DNA of 64,000 nt from Gammaproteobacteria bacterium (GCA_030148485.1 JASBTJ010000002.1:1-64000), one strand, 5' to 3'. Counted from the stretch's first letter, positions 52,273-63,747 are shown. Translations and numbers: made by a program. The notes: generated by a model not told the origin, from the sequence alone.

Positions 52273-55107
52273 TTAAGCAAATATCCGATGCTCTCCTGGA
52301 GAAGCGAGATTCGATACGCAACGAGGACAAAGCCCCCCATGCTCCGCATCCCTCCCCACATCCTCCCGATGATGCCAACACCGCTCGCACTTCGCATGCG
52401 CGGATGCGGTGATGACAACCTGCAATCCGTCCATTTCCGTATCGGCTGCTTGGGCGCTTTCTGCATCGGCCAGCGGGTGCAGCCGCGCGTAGGACGTGAT
52501 CAGCGCGAAGCGCAGTTCGTCACCCAGCCTGGTCAAGGTCGCGGTCAGTGATGCATCGCAGTACAGGTCCACTTCCGCATCCAGCGACGAGCCGATGACG
52601 CCCTCTTTACGCGCAGCCTCCAGGTGCGGGCCGACGGCCTCGCGGACCTGGATGACGGTATCCCATAGCTGTCGGTCGAAGCCGTTTTTGCCATCGAGTT
52701 CAACCAAGCCGTCGTACCACTGCTGGGTGAAGACGAAGGGATCGCGCTGGCCGGGCAGTTGTTGCCAGATCTCGTCGGCGGTGAAGCTGAGGATGGGCGC
52801 CATCCAGCGCACCATGGCCTCGGCGATGTGATACACGGCGGTCTGACAGGATCGCCGCGCGACGCTGTCGGTGGCGCAGGTGTACTGGCGGTCCTTGATG
52901 ACGTCCAGGTAGAAACCGCCCATGTCGGCGACGCAGAAGTTGAGCAGTTTCTGGTAGATCAGGTGGAAGTTGTAGTCCTGGTAGGCCTTGATGATGTCCT
53001 GCTGCAACTGCAAGGCACGATCCAGCGCCCAGCGGTCCAGTTGCACCATGTCGGCCGGCGCCACGGCGTGTTGCGTGGGGTCGAAGTCAGACAGGTTGGC
53101 CAGTAGGAAGCGCGAGGTGTTGCGGATGCGGCGATAGGCGTCGGCGGTGCGCTTGAGGATCTCGTCGGACACCGACATCTCGGCACGGTAATCGGTGGCC
53201 GCGACCCACAGGCGGATGATGTCCGCGCCCAGGCTCTTCATCACCTTTTGCGGGCTGACGGTGTTGCCGATGGACTTGGACATCTTTTTGCCCTGGGCGT
53301 CCACGGTAAAGCCATGGGTGAGCACGCTCTTGTAGGGTGCGCGGTCGTTCATCGCCACACTGGTCAGCAACGACGACTGGAACCAGCCGCGGTGCTGATC
53401 GGAGCCTTCCAGGTACAGATCGGCGGGGCTGTGCAGGTCGTCGCGCCGGTCCAGCACGGCGGCATGGGTCACACCCGAGTCGAACCACACGTCCAGGGTG
53501 TCGGGCACCTTGTCGTAGTCGGCCGCGTCATCGCCCAGCAGCGACTGGGGGTCCAGGCTGAACCAGGCCTCGATGCCGCGTTCTTCCACCTGGCTGGCGA
53601 CCGCTTCCAGCAGCAGCGGGGTGTGGGGGTGCAGCTCACCGGTCTGCTTGTGGATGAACAGCGCGATGGGCACACCCCAGGTGCGCTGGCGGGAGATGCA
53701 CCAGTCGGGGCGGCCTTCCACCATGCCCTGGATGCGGGCCTTGCCCCAGTCGGGCATCCACTGCACCTGTTCGATCTCGCGCATGGCGGCGGCCCGCAGG
53801 CCGTTCGTTTCCATGCCGATGAACCACTGCGGCGTGGCGCGAAAGATGATGGGCGTCTTGTGCCGCCAGCAGCAGGGGTAGCTGTGGGTCAGCTTGGCGG
53901 CCTTGACCAGGGCGCCTTTCATTGTGAGTACGTCGATGACGTTCTGATTGGCCTTGAGCACATGCTGACCGGCAAACAGTTCGGTGTCCGGTTTGTAGAC
54001 GCCGTTGTTGTCGACGGGGTTGTCCACTTCCAGGCCGTAGCGCTGGCCGACCACGTAGTCGTCCTGACCGTGACCGGGCGCGGTGTGCACGGCGCCGGTA
54101 CCGGCATCCAGGGTGACGTGGTCGCCCAGCACGATCGGCACCTCGCGATCGTAGAACGGGTGCTTGAGGATCAGGTTTTCAAAGGCCTCGCCCTTGCCGT
54201 AACCGATCACCCGGTAGTCCCCCATGTCCCAGCGGGCCAGGGTGTCTTTCAGCAGGCCTTCGGCAATGACCAGGCGTTCGTCGCCGGCCGGGCCGTCGTT
54301 GACCTGTACCACGGCGTATTCCAGCTCCGGGTTCAGCGCCACCGCCCGGTTGGCGGGCAGGGTCCAGGGGGTGGTGGTCCAGATCACCACGGACATCGGC
54401 CCGGTGCCGTGATCGCCCGGCACCGAATGACAGGCGGCCATCAGCGCCTCTTCGTCCTGCACGGCGAAGCGCACGTCGATGGCAAAGGATTCCTTGTCCT
54501 TGTATTCGACCTCGGCCTCGGCCAGGGCGGAGCCGCAGTCGGTACACCAGTGCACCGGCTTGTAGCCCTTGCGCACATGATCGTTGCCGACGATCTTGCC
54601 CAGGGCGCGGATGATGTCCGCCTCCTGCTGGTAGTTCATGGTCAAGTAGGGGTTGTCCCAGTCACCGACCACACCCAGGCGCTTGAAGTCGGTGCGCTGT
54701 TGATCCACCTGTTTTTGCGCGTACTCACGGCAGGCGACACGGAATTCCGCCGCGGTCACCTTGCCGCCGGGCTTGCCGACCTTCTTTTCCACCTGCAGTT
54801 CGATGGGCAGGCCGTGGCAATCCCAGCCCGGCACGTAGGGGGCGTCGAAACCGTCCAGCACCTTGGACTTGACGATGATGTCCTTGAGCACCTTGTTGAC
54901 CGCATGGCCGATGTGGATCTCGCCGTTCGCATACGGCGGGCCGTCGTGCAGGATGAACTTGGGCGCACCCTCGCGGGCCTGGCGCATGGCGGCGTACAGG
55001 CCCTGCTCCTCCCAGCGTTGCAGCATCTGCGGCTCGCGCTGGGGCAGATTGCCGCGCATGGGGAAGTCGGTCTGGGGCAGGTTGAGGGTGTGCTTGTAGT
55101 CGCTCAC
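52273..55107 (-). CDS. ileS: Isoleucyl-tRNA synthetase
   Basis: This 944-residue class I synthetase has the HIGH motif at H65-IGH68 in [21 protein letters not shown] and KMSKS in [14 protein letters not shown] near residue 605. The editing domain and [12 protein letters not shown] are present. The C-terminal zinc finger [12 protein letters not shown]...CPRC is complete, as in bacterial IleS of the E. coli type. It lies 38 bp after ribF and would be co-transcribed with it. The polysaccharide locus begins right downstream, where fkpB and ispH often follow in relatives. Confidence 0.97.
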   Translation of the reverse strand: MSDYKHTLNLPQTDFPMRGNLPQREPQMLQRWEEQGLYAAMRQAREGAPKFILHDGPPYANGEIHIGHAVNKVLKDIIVKSKVLDGFDAPYVPGWDCHGLPIELQVEKKVGKPGGKVTAAEFRVACREYAQKQVDQQRTDFKRLGVVGDWDNPYLTMNYQQEADIIRALGKIVGNDHVRKGYKPVHWCTDCGSALAEAEVEYKDKESFAIDVRFAVQDEEALMAACHSVPGDHGTGPMSVVIWTTTPWTLPANRAVALNPELEYAVVQVNDGPAGDERLVIAEGLLKDTLARWDMGDYRVIGYGKGEAFENLILKHPFYDREVPIVLGDHVTLDAGTGAVHTAPGHGQDDYVVGQRYGLEVDNPVDNNGVYKPDTELFAGQHVLKANQNVIDVLTMKGALVKAAKLTHSYPCCWRHKTPIIFRATPQWFIGMETNGLRAAAMREIEQVQWMPDWGKARIQGMVEGRPDWCISRQRTWGVPIALFIHKQTGELHPHTPLLLEAVASQVEERGIEAWFSLDPQSLLGDDAADYDKVPDTLDVWFDSGVTHAAVLDRRDDLHSPADLYLEGSDQHRGWFQSSLLTSVAMNDRAPYKSVLTHGFTVDAQGKKMSKSIGNTVSPQKVMKSLGADIIRLWVAATDYRAEMSVSDEILKRTADAYRRIRNTSRFLLANLSDFDPTQHAVAPADMVQLDRWALDRALQLQQDIIKAYQDYNFHLIYQKLLNFCVADMGGFYLDVIKDRQYTCATDSVARRSCQTAVYHIAEAMVRWMAPILSFTADEIWQQLPGQRDPFVFTQQWYDGLVELDGKNGFDRQLWDTVIQVREAVGPHLEAARKEGVIGSSLDAEVDLYCDASLTATLTRLGDELRFALITSYARLHPLADAESAQAADTEMDGLQVVITASAHAKCERCWHHREDVGRDAEHGGLCPRCVSNLASPGEHRIFA

Positions 55108-55145
55108 GGTGCAGGTGCCTTGAATCTTGGTATTTTGGGTATCGA

Positions 55146-56099
55146 TCAGCCGGTGCGGCTGGCGCTTGTCGGCACACCCAGGATGTCGCGCGCACGGGTC
55201 GCGTCGGCCTGGATCTGCTGCTTGAGCTGATCGAAGGAATCGAATTTTTTCTCGTCGCGGATGCGTTCCACAAACCGCACCGCCACGTGCTGGCCGTAGA
55301 CCTGGCGATCAAAATCGAACAGGTGCACTTCCAACAGGAAACGGTCGTCGCCCGCCACGGTGGGACGATTGCCGATATTGGCCACGCCGGGCAGCGGCTG
55401 GTCGCCAAGCCCGCTCACCTGTACCGCGAACACGCCATGCACCGGGCTGACACGGCGGTGCAGATCCACGTTCAAGGTGGGAAAACCAATGCTGCGACCA
55501 CGCTTGGCGCCATGCGCCACCCGGCCGCAAATGGCGTACGGCCGGCCCAGCCAGTGGGCGGCGCGGGCCAGCTCCCCGGCGGACAAGGCCTGGCGAATGG
55601 CGGTACTGCTGACCCGTTGCTCCAGATGGATCACGCTAGGCAGGCTGGCCACGGTGAAACCTTGCTCGTTACCGGCCTGAACCAGCAGGTCGAAGTCGCC
55701 GACGCGATCCTTGCCGAAGCGGAAGTCGTCGCCCACATACAGGTGCCGAATACCCAGCTTGTCCACCAGCACCTGCTGAATGAAATCCGCGGCCGACTGA
55801 CGGGCCAGTTGCGCGCCGAACTCCAGCAGCAACACCCGGTCGATACCGCAATCGGCGATGGCCGCCAGCTTCTCGCGCAATCGGGTCAAACGGGCCGGCG
55901 CCTCGGCGGGCCGAAAGTATTCCAGCGGTTGCGGCTCAAAGGTGATCACCAGCGACGGCAGGTCCAATTCGGCCGCGCGTGCCTTCAGCGCCGCGAACAC
56001 CGCCTGATGCCCCAAGTGCACACCATCGAAATTGCCGATGGTGGCCACACAGCCGCGATGGGCCGGGCGCAAATTGTGCGAGCCACGGACGAGTTGCAT
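55146..56099 (-). CDS. ribF: Bifunctional riboflavin kinase/FAD synthetase
   Basis: RibF makes FMN and FAD from riboflavin. The N-terminal FAD synthetase half has [24 protein letters not shown] and [21 protein letters not shown]. The C-terminal flavokinase half has [31 protein letters not shown] and [11 protein letters not shown] with ...LEVHLFDF. The 317-residue length is normal. It lies between lspA and ileS. Confidence 0.95.
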   Translation of the reverse strand: MQLVRGSHNLRPAHRGCVATIGNFDGVHLGHQAVFAALKARAAELDLPSLVITFEPQPLEYFRPAEAPARLTRLREKLAAIADCGIDRVLLLEFGAQLARQSAADFIQQVLVDKLGIRHLYVGDDFRFGKDRVGDFDLLVQAGNEQGFTVASLPSVIHLEQRVSSTAIRQALSAGELARAAHWLGRPYAICGRVAHGAKRGRSIGFPTLNVDLHRRVSPVHGVFAVQVSGLGDQPLPGVANIGNRPTVAGDDRFLLEVHLFDFDRQVYGQHVAVRFVERIRDEKKFDSFDQLKQQIQADATRARDILGVPTSASRTG

Positions 56100-56188
56100 G
56101 CGATCACCGCCAGAAAACCAAGGCGATCATTATAAGGAAGGTGTCGCGGGGTGCCTACGCTGACAGGCGCCGTCCATCCGGGGCCCGA

Positions 56189-56668
56189 CTAATCGGCGGA
56201 TTGGTCGCCCCTGCGCCGCGGCCAGAATCCGTCCACCAGCAACAGCACGACGCCGCCGGTGATGGCCATGTCGGCCACATTGAAGGCCGGCCAGTGGTAC
56301 CCGGCCCAGTGAAAGTCGAGGAAATCCACCACATGGCCCAACCAGATCCGGTCGATGACGTTGCCGACCGCACCCCCGAGCACCAGCGCCAGGCCCCAGG
56401 CGGTGCGCCGATCATCCTCGCCCAAGCGGCTCAACCACACCACCAGGACGACGGAAACCACGAGCGCCAGCGCCACAAAGAACCAGCGCTGCCACCCCCC
56501 GGCGTCACCCAGAAAGCTGAACGCCGCACCGGTGTTGAAGGCCAGCACCAGATTGAAGAACGGCAGAATCTGCAACGACTGATAGGGCTCGAACACCGCC
56601 TGTATCCAGAATTTGGTGGCCTGATCCAGTACCAGCACCAAAAAGGAAAGCCACAGCAACCGCGTCAT
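56189..56668 (-). CDS. lspA: Lipoprotein signal peptidase (SPase II)
   Basis: LspA removes the signal peptide of prolipoproteins. The 159-residue protein has four membrane helices. Its catalytic aspartates are in NVIDRIWLGHVVDFLDFHW and FNVADMAI, preceded by LILGGAVGNVIDR-type GLALVLGGAVGNVID. The gene sits between murJ and ribF rather than after ileS, where it usually lies in gammaproteobacteria. Confidence 0.95.
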   Translation of the reverse strand: MTRLLWLSFLVLVLDQATKFWIQAVFEPYQSLQILPFFNLVLAFNTGAAFSFLGDAGGWQRWFFVALALVVSVVLVVWLSRLGEDDRRTAWGLALVLGGAVGNVIDRIWLGHVVDFLDFHWAGYHWPAFNVADMAITGGVVLLLVDGFWPRRRGDQSAD

Positions 56669-56692
56669 ATCGTTCGTCTCTAAGCAGGTGTG

Positions 56693-58237
56693 TCAGGCGC
56701 CACGCAGGTGGCGAAGCCGTAGCCCCAGCGCCATCATGGTCACAAAGTACACTGCCGCAGCGGCCCCGATCCAACCCAGCAGCGCCAAGGCACGATCAAG
56801 CGAAGCCGCCGCGTGCCAGTCGTCGAGCGGGGCAACCCCCAGATACAACAGACCGCCCATGGCGATCACCCCGGCACACAGCCATAACCAGACCTGTCGC
56901 CAGCCGGCGCCCGGGGTGTAGATACCCTGACGCCGCAAGCCAAGATACAGCAAGCCCGCGTTCAAGTAGGCGGACAAACTGGTCGCCAGCGCCAGCCCGG
57001 CGTGCTGCAGGGGAAAGATCAGCGCCAGGTTGAACACCATATTCGCCGCCATGGCGATGACGGCGTAGCGCACCGGGGTCCTGGTGTCCTGGCGCGCGTA
57101 GTAGCCGGGCGCCAGGACCTTGATCAGGATAAAGGCCGGCAACCCCAGCGAATAGGCGATCAGGCTGCGCTGCGCCATTGCCACATCATGGACGGTAAAC
57201 ACATCCGACAGGAACAAGGTGGTGATCATGGGGCCCGCGAGCAACGCCAGGCCCACCGCTGCGGGAATCCCGAAGATCAGCGTCGCCCGCAACCCCCAGT
57301 CGAGGGTGCGACGGAATTCGCCAGGGGAGGCCTCGGCATGTCGCTGCGACAACCGCGGCAGGATCACCGTGCCCAACGCCACCCCCAGTACCCCAAGGGG
57401 GAACTCCATCAAGCGGTCCGAATAGTACAACCAGGAAATACTGCCCGCGGTCAGAAACGACGCCAGCACGGTGTCCAGCAACAGGTTGATCTGCGTGACC
57501 GATACCGCGAACAGCGCCGGCAGCATCAGCCGCATGATGCGCCGCACGCCCTCGTCCCGGGGCTTGGGCCGAAACCGCGGCACCAGCTTGAGTTGATGCA
57601 GAAACGGCAGTTGGAAGGTCAACTGGGCGATACCGGCGATCAACACGCCCCAGGCCAACGCGACCACGCCACGTCCCTCGCCCATCAGCGGCGCCAGCCA
57701 CAACGCCGCGCCGATCAGCGCGACGTTCAGCAGCACCGGGGTAAAGGCCGGCACGGCGAAGCGCCCGTGGGCGTTCAGAATGCCGCCGGCGAAGGCGGTC
57801 AGCGATATGAAAAACAGATAAGGAAAGGTCAGCCGCAGCATCTCCGACGCCAGGGCCAACTGCCCCTGGTCGCCATCCATCACCCAGCCGAAGGCGAACA
57901 GCGATACCACCACCGGCGCGGCCACCACGCCGACCAGCGATACCCCCAGCAGCACCAGCGCCAGGGTGCCGGCCACATGATCGACGAAGGCCTTCAGGTC
58001 CGTGAACGCACGTTGCGACTTGTATTCGGTCAGCACCGGCACAAAGGCCGTCGCAAAGGCCCCTTCGGCAAACAGCCGGCGCAGGAAATTGGGGATCTTG
58101 AAGGCCACGAAGAAGGCGTCGGTGGCGGCATCGGCGCCGAAGATCCGGGCCAACACCAGATCGCGGACAAAACCGAGAATCCTGGACAGCAGTGTATGCA
58201 CGCCAACGGTCGACAGGGACTTGAGCAGGCTGGACAG
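56693..58237 (-). CDS. murJ: Lipid II flippase MurJ
   Basis: The MOP-superfamily lipid II flippase is 514 residues long with 14 membrane helices (HTLLSRILGFVRDLVLARIFGADAATDAFFVAFKIPNFLRRLFAEGAFATAFVPVL at the start). The annotated start is a CTG at 58237-58235. It gives the family N-terminus SSLLKSLSTVGVHT, and a GGAGG ribosome site lies 8 bp upstream (58246-58250). No ATG, GTG or TTG lies between this point and the GTG at 58201, which would delete conserved residues. It is the first gene of murJ-lspA-ribF-ileS and diverges from rpsT. Confidence 0.93.
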   Translation of the reverse strand: MSSLLKSLSTVGVHTLLSRILGFVRDLVLARIFGADAATDAFFVAFKIPNFLRRLFAEGAFATAFVPVLTEYKSQRAFTDLKAFVDHVAGTLALVLLGVSLVGVVAAPVVVSLFAFGWVMDGDQGQLALASEMLRLTFPYLFFISLTAFAGGILNAHGRFAVPAFTPVLLNVALIGAALWLAPLMGEGRGVVALAWGVLIAGIAQLTFQLPFLHQLKLVPRFRPKPRDEGVRRIMRLMLPALFAVSVTQINLLLDTVLASFLTAGSISWLYYSDRLMEFPLGVLGVALGTVILPRLSQRHAEASPGEFRRTLDWGLRATLIFGIPAAVGLALLAGPMITTLFLSDVFTVHDVAMAQRSLIAYSLGLPAFILIKVLAPGYYARQDTRTPVRYAVIAMAANMVFNLALIFPLQHAGLALATSLSAYLNAGLLYLGLRRQGIYTPGAGWRQVWLWLCAGVIAMGGLLYLGVAPLDDWHAAASLDRALALLGWIGAAAAVYFVTMMALGLRLRHLRGA

Positions 58238-58322
58238 GACGGCGACCTCCGACGGTAGGAGCGGGCATTATAAGGGCCGCCATTCCCGCCGTGAGCACGA
58301 TTTGTCGCGGCCCAGACCGGTA

Positions 58323-58351
58323 TTGACAGCCCAGCCGCACATCTTCATAAT
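58323..58351 (+). promoter_or_regulatory. Sigma-70 promoter of rpsT
   Basis: TTGACA (58323-58328), a 17-bp spacer and CATAAT (58346-58351) form a near-consensus promoter ending 42 bp before the rpsT start. Confidence 0.75.
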
Positions 58352-58393
58352 TGCGCGTCTTTCTCGAACCGCATTGAATGTAGGAGATCACAG

Positions 58394-58654
58394 GTGGCCA
58401 ATTCCGCCCAAGCACGCAAGCGCGCCCGTCAGGCCGAAAACGCTCGCCAGCGTAACGCCAGCCAGCGCAGCATGATGCGTACCTACGTCAAGAAGATCAT
58501 CAGCGCCATCGCCGCCGGCAACAAGGACGACGCGACCAGCGCCTACAAGGCCGCCGTGCCCGTTCTGGATCGCATGGCCGACAAGGGCCTGATCCACAAG
58601 AACAAGGCCGCTCGCCACAAGAGCCGCCTGAATGCCCAGATCAAGGCCCTGTAA
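58394..58654 (+). CDS. rpsT: 30S ribosomal protein S20
   Basis: S20 binds 16S rRNA in the small subunit. The 86-residue basic protein has the typical [34 protein letters not shown] start and the [23 protein letters not shown] end. The start codon is GTG with AGGAGAT upstream; E. coli rpsT uses UUG as part of its autoregulation, so a weak start may be functional here too. It diverges from murJ, as in other gammaproteobacteria. Confidence 0.96.
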   Translation: MANSAQARKRARQAENARQRNASQRSMMRTYVKKIISAIAAGNKDDATSAYKAAVPVLDRMADKGLIHKNKAARHKSRLNAQIKAL

Positions 58655-58679
58655 GCTCTTCTCGACGCAGGACCAAAAA

Positions 58680-58704
58680 GCCGGCGCCCAGCGCCGGTTT
58701 TTTT
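58680..58704 (+). terminator. Intrinsic terminator of rpsT
   Basis: CCGGCGC (58681-58687) pairs with GCGCCGG (58691-58697) over a three-base loop and is followed by seven Ts. Confidence 0.9.
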
Positions 58705-58728
58705 GTGTCCGAAGCCTTACGGATGAAA

Positions 58729-58746
58729 TGTAGGAATTTTCCTACA
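58729..58746. promoter_or_regulatory. Orphan 18-bp palindrome TGTAGGAA-TT-TTCCTACA
   Basis: The eight-base arms are perfect complements around two Ts. It lies between the rpsT terminator and the convergent terminators before proB, with no gene start nearby on either strand. It has the look of a dimeric regulator site, but no target gene is adjacent. The rest of the gap 58655-59007 holds only terminators. Confidence 0.35.
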
Positions 58747-58888
58747 CGCTATCGGGATAACAGCGCGAGACAGGGCCACCGCACTCAAGGACAATCAACT
58801 CCGTCGCCAGTCAGGAGACTCCCCAAGGACGGACATTAGCGCAGGAAGCGCGCTCACGGACGAACTCGCCAACCAAGCCCGGCGACAT

Positions 58889-58920
58889 GCCCCGACCTCA
58901 TGGATGAGGACGGGGCTTTT
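58889..58920 (+). terminator. Second terminator-like hairpin downstream of rpsT
   Basis: GCCCCGACCTCA (58889-58900) pairs with TGAGGACGGGGC (58905-58916), with one mismatch, around a TGGA loop, and is followed by TTTT. It may back up the rpsT terminator or end another plus-strand transcript. Confidence 0.6.
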
Positions 58921-58931
58921 CGTTTGGGGCG

Positions 58932-58965
58932 AAAAAAAGGCCGACGCTGCTGGCGTCGGCCTTTT
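58932..58965 (-). terminator. Intrinsic terminator after proB
   Basis: GGCCGACGC (58939-58947) pairs with GCGTCGGCC (58953-58961). On the minus strand it is followed by a run of seven Ts. It lies ~45 bp past the proB stop. The opposite strand also has TTTT, so it may work both ways. Confidence 0.85.
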
Positions 58966-59007
58966 ATCCTGCTTGCACCCGGGTTGCGCCGCTTGCAAAG
59001 CCGGCGA

Positions 59008-61217
<2,210 letters not shown>

Positions 61218-61253
61218 TCAGTTGCGCATTCTAGAGGCATGCGCGGCCCAAAC

Positions 61254-61282
61254 AAAAAGGCCCCGTCAGATGACGAGGCCTC
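61254..61282 (-). terminator. Terminator between rpmA and obgE
   Basis: AGGCCCCGTCA and TGACGAGGCCT form a stem with one G-U pair around a GA loop. On the minus strand it is followed by five Ts. It ends rplU-rpmA messages before obgE, whose start is 60 bp further on. Confidence 0.75.
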
Positions 61283-61309
61283 TTCGCTGTTCGAGTTCGG
61301 GAGGTTCGG

Positions 61310-61567
<258 letters not shown>

Positions 61568-61582
61568 GGGTAATAGCCTCCG

Positions 61583-61894
61583 TTAGCCGGCGATGCCGGT
61601 GACTTCCAGCTCAGTGAACCACTGACGGTGGCCCTGACGCTTCATATGATGCTTGCGGCGCTTGAACTTGATGATCTGCACCTTCTTGCCACGGCCATGG
61701 GCCTTGACGGTTGCAGTCACCTTGCCACCCTCGACATAGGGGGCGCCGACCTTGACGTCGTCACCGTTGGCGATCATCAGCACCTTGTCCAGCTCGACGC
61801 TGGCGCCCTGCTCGGCTTTGAGCATTTCCACCTTGATGGTGGAACCTTCGGACACGCGGTACTGCTTGCCCCCGGTTTGGATAACGGCGTACAT
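61583..61894 (-). CDS. rplU: 50S ribosomal protein L21
   Basis: The 103-residue protein has [24 protein letters not shown] at the N-terminus and [26 protein letters not shown] at the C-terminus, which carries most rRNA contacts. ATG 61894 was taken; the upstream open frame to 61987 passes through the promoter and is not coding. It is the first gene of rplU-rpmA, divergent from ispB. Confidence 0.97.
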   Translation of the reverse strand: MYAVIQTGGKQYRVSEGSTIKVEMLKAEQGASVELDKVLMIANGDDVKVGAPYVEGGKVTATVKAHGRGKKVQIIKFKRRKHHMKRQGHRQWFTELEVTGIAG

Positions 61895-61958
61895 GTGTGC
61901 GCTCTCCGTGAATACCGTAATTCGTCGCCAAGCAAAAGCGCCGGCGGAAAGACGCGGA

Positions 61959-61987
61959 ATTCTATATACATTGGCCAGCAACGTCAA
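61959..61987 (-). promoter_or_regulatory. Sigma-70 promoter of rplU-rpmA
   Basis: On the minus strand TTGACG (61987-61982), a 17-bp spacer and TAGAAT (61964-61959) are close to consensus and end 64 bp before the rplU start. Confidence 0.75.
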
Positions 61988-62022
61988 ACCCTACGTTGCA
62001 ATGCCCCCATAGACGCATTCGC

Positions 62023-62051
62023 TTGACACACCGGGCGCCGCTTCCTAGCAT
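62023..62051 (+). promoter_or_regulatory. Sigma-70 promoter of ispB
   Basis: TTGACA (62023-62028), a 17-bp spacer and TAGCAT (62046-62051) form a good promoter ending 35 bp before the ispB start. It is divergent from the rplU promoter. Confidence 0.72.
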
Positions 62052-62086
62052 GCCCACCTCTTTTTTGGCTGAAATTTCACACGCTT

Positions 62087-63055
62087 ATGGAGCTTCCCGC
62101 GGTCCGCGACCTGATCGCCGACGATCTAAAGGCCACCGACAGCCTGATTCTGGCGCGGTTGCAATCGGACGTGGTGCTCATCAACCAGGTCGGCCACTAC
62201 ATCATCAATAGTGGCGGCAAGCGCCTGCGGCCCATGATCGTGCTGCTCGCAGCACGCGCCCTGGGCTACCAGGACCAACAGCACATCGACCTGGCCGCGG
62301 TGATCGAGTTCATCCACACCGCGACCCTGCTGCACGACGACGTGGTGGACGGCTCGGACCAACGTCGCAGTCGCGACACCGCCAACGCGGTATGGGGCAA
62401 CGCGGCCAGCGTGCTGGTGGGGGATTTCCTCTACTCGCGGGCCTTCGAGATGATGGTGGCGGTACAGGACATGCGCGTCATGGACATTCTGTCCCACGCC
62501 ACCAACCGCATCGCCGAAGGCGAGGTCTTGCAGCTGCTCAACTGCCACGACGCGGACGTGGACGAAGCGCGCTACCGCGAAGTCATCCTGCGCAAGACCG
62601 CCGTGCTGTTCGAAGCCGGCGCCCGCCTGGGCGGCATCGTCAGCAACGCCAGCCAAGCCGAACAGGATGCCCTGGCCGCCTACGGGCTGCACCTGGGCAT
62701 GGCCTTTCAGATGATCGACGACGCCCTGGACTACGGCTCGTCCGACGCGGACATCGGCAAGAATCTGGGCGACGACCTGGCCGAGGGCAAACCGACGCTA
62801 CCCCTGATCCGCGCCATGGCGGTGGGCGACAAAGCCACCGCCAAGCTGCTGCGCGAGGCCATCGAAGAAGGCGGCGCAGACCGCGTCGATGCCGTCATAA
62901 AGGCCATTGAATCGACCGATGGCATCGCGTACACTGCGCGGCTCGCGCGGGACGAGGCCAGCAAAGCCAAGGCCGCGCTGGAGGCCCTGCCGCCCTCCGC
63001 CTACCGCAGCGCCCTTGCTGCTCTGGCGGACTTTTCCGTGGCGCGGGACCTCTGA
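62087..63055 (+). CDS. ispB: Octaprenyl diphosphate synthase
   Basis: IspB makes the polyprenyl side chain of quinones. It is a trans-prenyl synthase with the first aspartate-rich motif in LLHDDVVDGSDQRR, the second in FQMIDDALDYGS, and GGKRLRPMIVLLAARALG near the N-terminus. The 322-residue length is normal. Its divergent placement opposite rplU-rpmA is conserved in gammaproteobacteria. The exact chain length (octa- or other) cannot be read from sequence. Confidence 0.95.
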   Translation: MELPAVRDLIADDLKATDSLILARLQSDVVLINQVGHYIINSGGKRLRPMIVLLAARALGYQDQQHIDLAAVIEFIHTATLLHDDVVDGSDQRRSRDTANAVWGNAASVLVGDFLYSRAFEMMVAVQDMRVMDILSHATNRIAEGEVLQLLNCHDADVDEARYREVILRKTAVLFEAGARLGGIVSNASQAEQDALAAYGLHLGMAFQMIDDALDYGSSDADIGKNLGDDLAEGKPTLPLIRAMAVGDKATAKLLREAIEEGGADRVDAVIKAIESTDGIAYTARLARDEASKAKAALEALPPSAYRSALAALADFSVARDL

Positions 63056-63068
63056 TCACCGATCATTT

Positions 63069-63145
63069 CGGGGTGTAGCTCAGCTTGGTAGAGCACTGTC
63101 TTCGGGAGGCAGGGGCCGGAGGTTCGAATCCTCTCACCCCGACCA
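63069..63145 (+). tRNA. tRNA-Pro(CGG)
   Basis: This is a complete 77-nt cloverleaf. The acceptor CGGGGTG pairs with CACCCCG, the D-arm is AGCTCAGCTTGGTAGAGC, and the anticodon stem CTGTC/GGCAG has the loop TTCGGGA (anticodon CGG). The T-arm is GGAGG-TTCGAAT-CCTCT, and the gene ends in encoded CCA. It reads proline codon CCG. Its 3' end is duplicated downstream. Confidence 0.95.
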
Positions 63146-63337
63146 TTTCTCCTAACGGGTTCCCGACGCCTTGACCCGTTAGCTGTCGTATCGCATCGCG
63201 TACCCTGGTGAGAGGATTTGAACCGTCAGAGGTTCGACCACCGCGCGTCAGCGCGGGGGGACGGATCGCCGCAGGCGAGGCCGCCCGAAGGGTGAGGGCC
63301 AAAGGCCCGAATCAATCCTCTCACCCCGACCATTTCT
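63127..63337. repeat. Integration scar: duplicated tRNA-Pro 3' end (24-bp direct repeats)
   Basis: A 24-bp stretch from inside the T-loop to beyond the CCA (63127-63150) recurs exactly at 63314-63337. Between them, at 63208-63225, lies an inverted copy of the T-arm end (GGTGAGAGGATTTGAACC). The 187-bp spacing holds no recognisable gene. Duplicated tRNA 3' ends are what integrase-mediated insertion and later loss of an element leave behind. Antisense ORFs across this region are by-products of the tRNA sequence. Confidence 0.65.
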
Positions 63338-63345
63338 TCTTCGGA

Positions 63346-63489
63346 GCCGCTGAATAAGCCCATCCTGGACTTCTCAGCGTACGCCGCGCTGCAAACGCGG
63401 TTTGCAGCTTGCCTCAAAATCAGTCACTTGCAGTGACCGATTTTGGCGGCACCGCCCTGTGCCGCGAAACCTCTGAAATTTTCAGAGGT
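63346..63489 (+). repeat. Dispersed five-hairpin repeat, copy C
   Basis: This is the first of two tandem copies between tRNA-Pro and amtB. The modules in order are GCTGA...TCAGC enclosing a CCATCCTGG inner stem, GCTGCAAAC/GTTTGCAGC, AAAATCAGTCACT/AGTGACCGATTTT, GCGGCAC/GTGCCGC, and CCTCTGAAA/TTTCAGAGG. No coding frame runs through it. Confidence 0.8.
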
Positions 63490-63500
63490 GGTCTAAGGAA

Positions 63501-63645
63501 GCGCTGAACAAGTCCATCCTGGACTTCTCAGCGCACGCTGCGCTGCAAACACGGTTTGCAGCTTGCTGCAAAATCGGTCACTTTCCGTGACCGATTTTGG
63601 CGGCACCTCCCTGTGCCGCGGAACCTCTGAAATTTTCAGAGGTTC
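63501..63645 (+). repeat. Dispersed five-hairpin repeat, copy D
   Basis: This is the best-preserved copy. GCGCTGA/TCAGCGC has inner AAGTCCA/TGGACTT; then GCTGCAAAC/GTTTGCAGC; AAAATCGGTCAC/GTGACCGATTTT; GCGGCAC/GTGCCGC; and AACCTCTGAAA/TTTCAGAGGTT. All five stems are perfect. It lies 11 bp after copy C and before the amtB terminator. Confidence 0.82.
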
Positions 63646-63698
63646 CCTAACGTATTCCCGACACCTCGGGCCGTTTCGTGCCGCTCCAGAGCACCATG

Positions 63699-63725
63699 AA
63701 AAAAGGCGGCCCGAAGGCCGCCTTT
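63699..63725 (-). terminator. Intrinsic terminator after amtB
   Basis: AAAGGCGGCC (63702-63711) pairs with GGCCGCCTTT (63716-63725) around a CGAA loop. The minus strand then has a run of Ts, placed just after the amtB stop at 63748. Confidence 0.88.
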
Positions 63726-63747
63726 TCGCCACCATCCCACGGTGGAC

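Noticed and set aside
53248-55230. 660-residue plus-strand frame antisense to ileS
   Set aside because: Long antisense frames are common in GC-rich genes. The ileS frame has all catalytic motifs and the antisense product has no domain pattern.
63063-63302. Minus-strand 79-residue frame over tRNA-Pro
   Set aside because: Antisense translation of a tRNA gives the well-known MVGVRGFEPPAPASRR-type false proteins.
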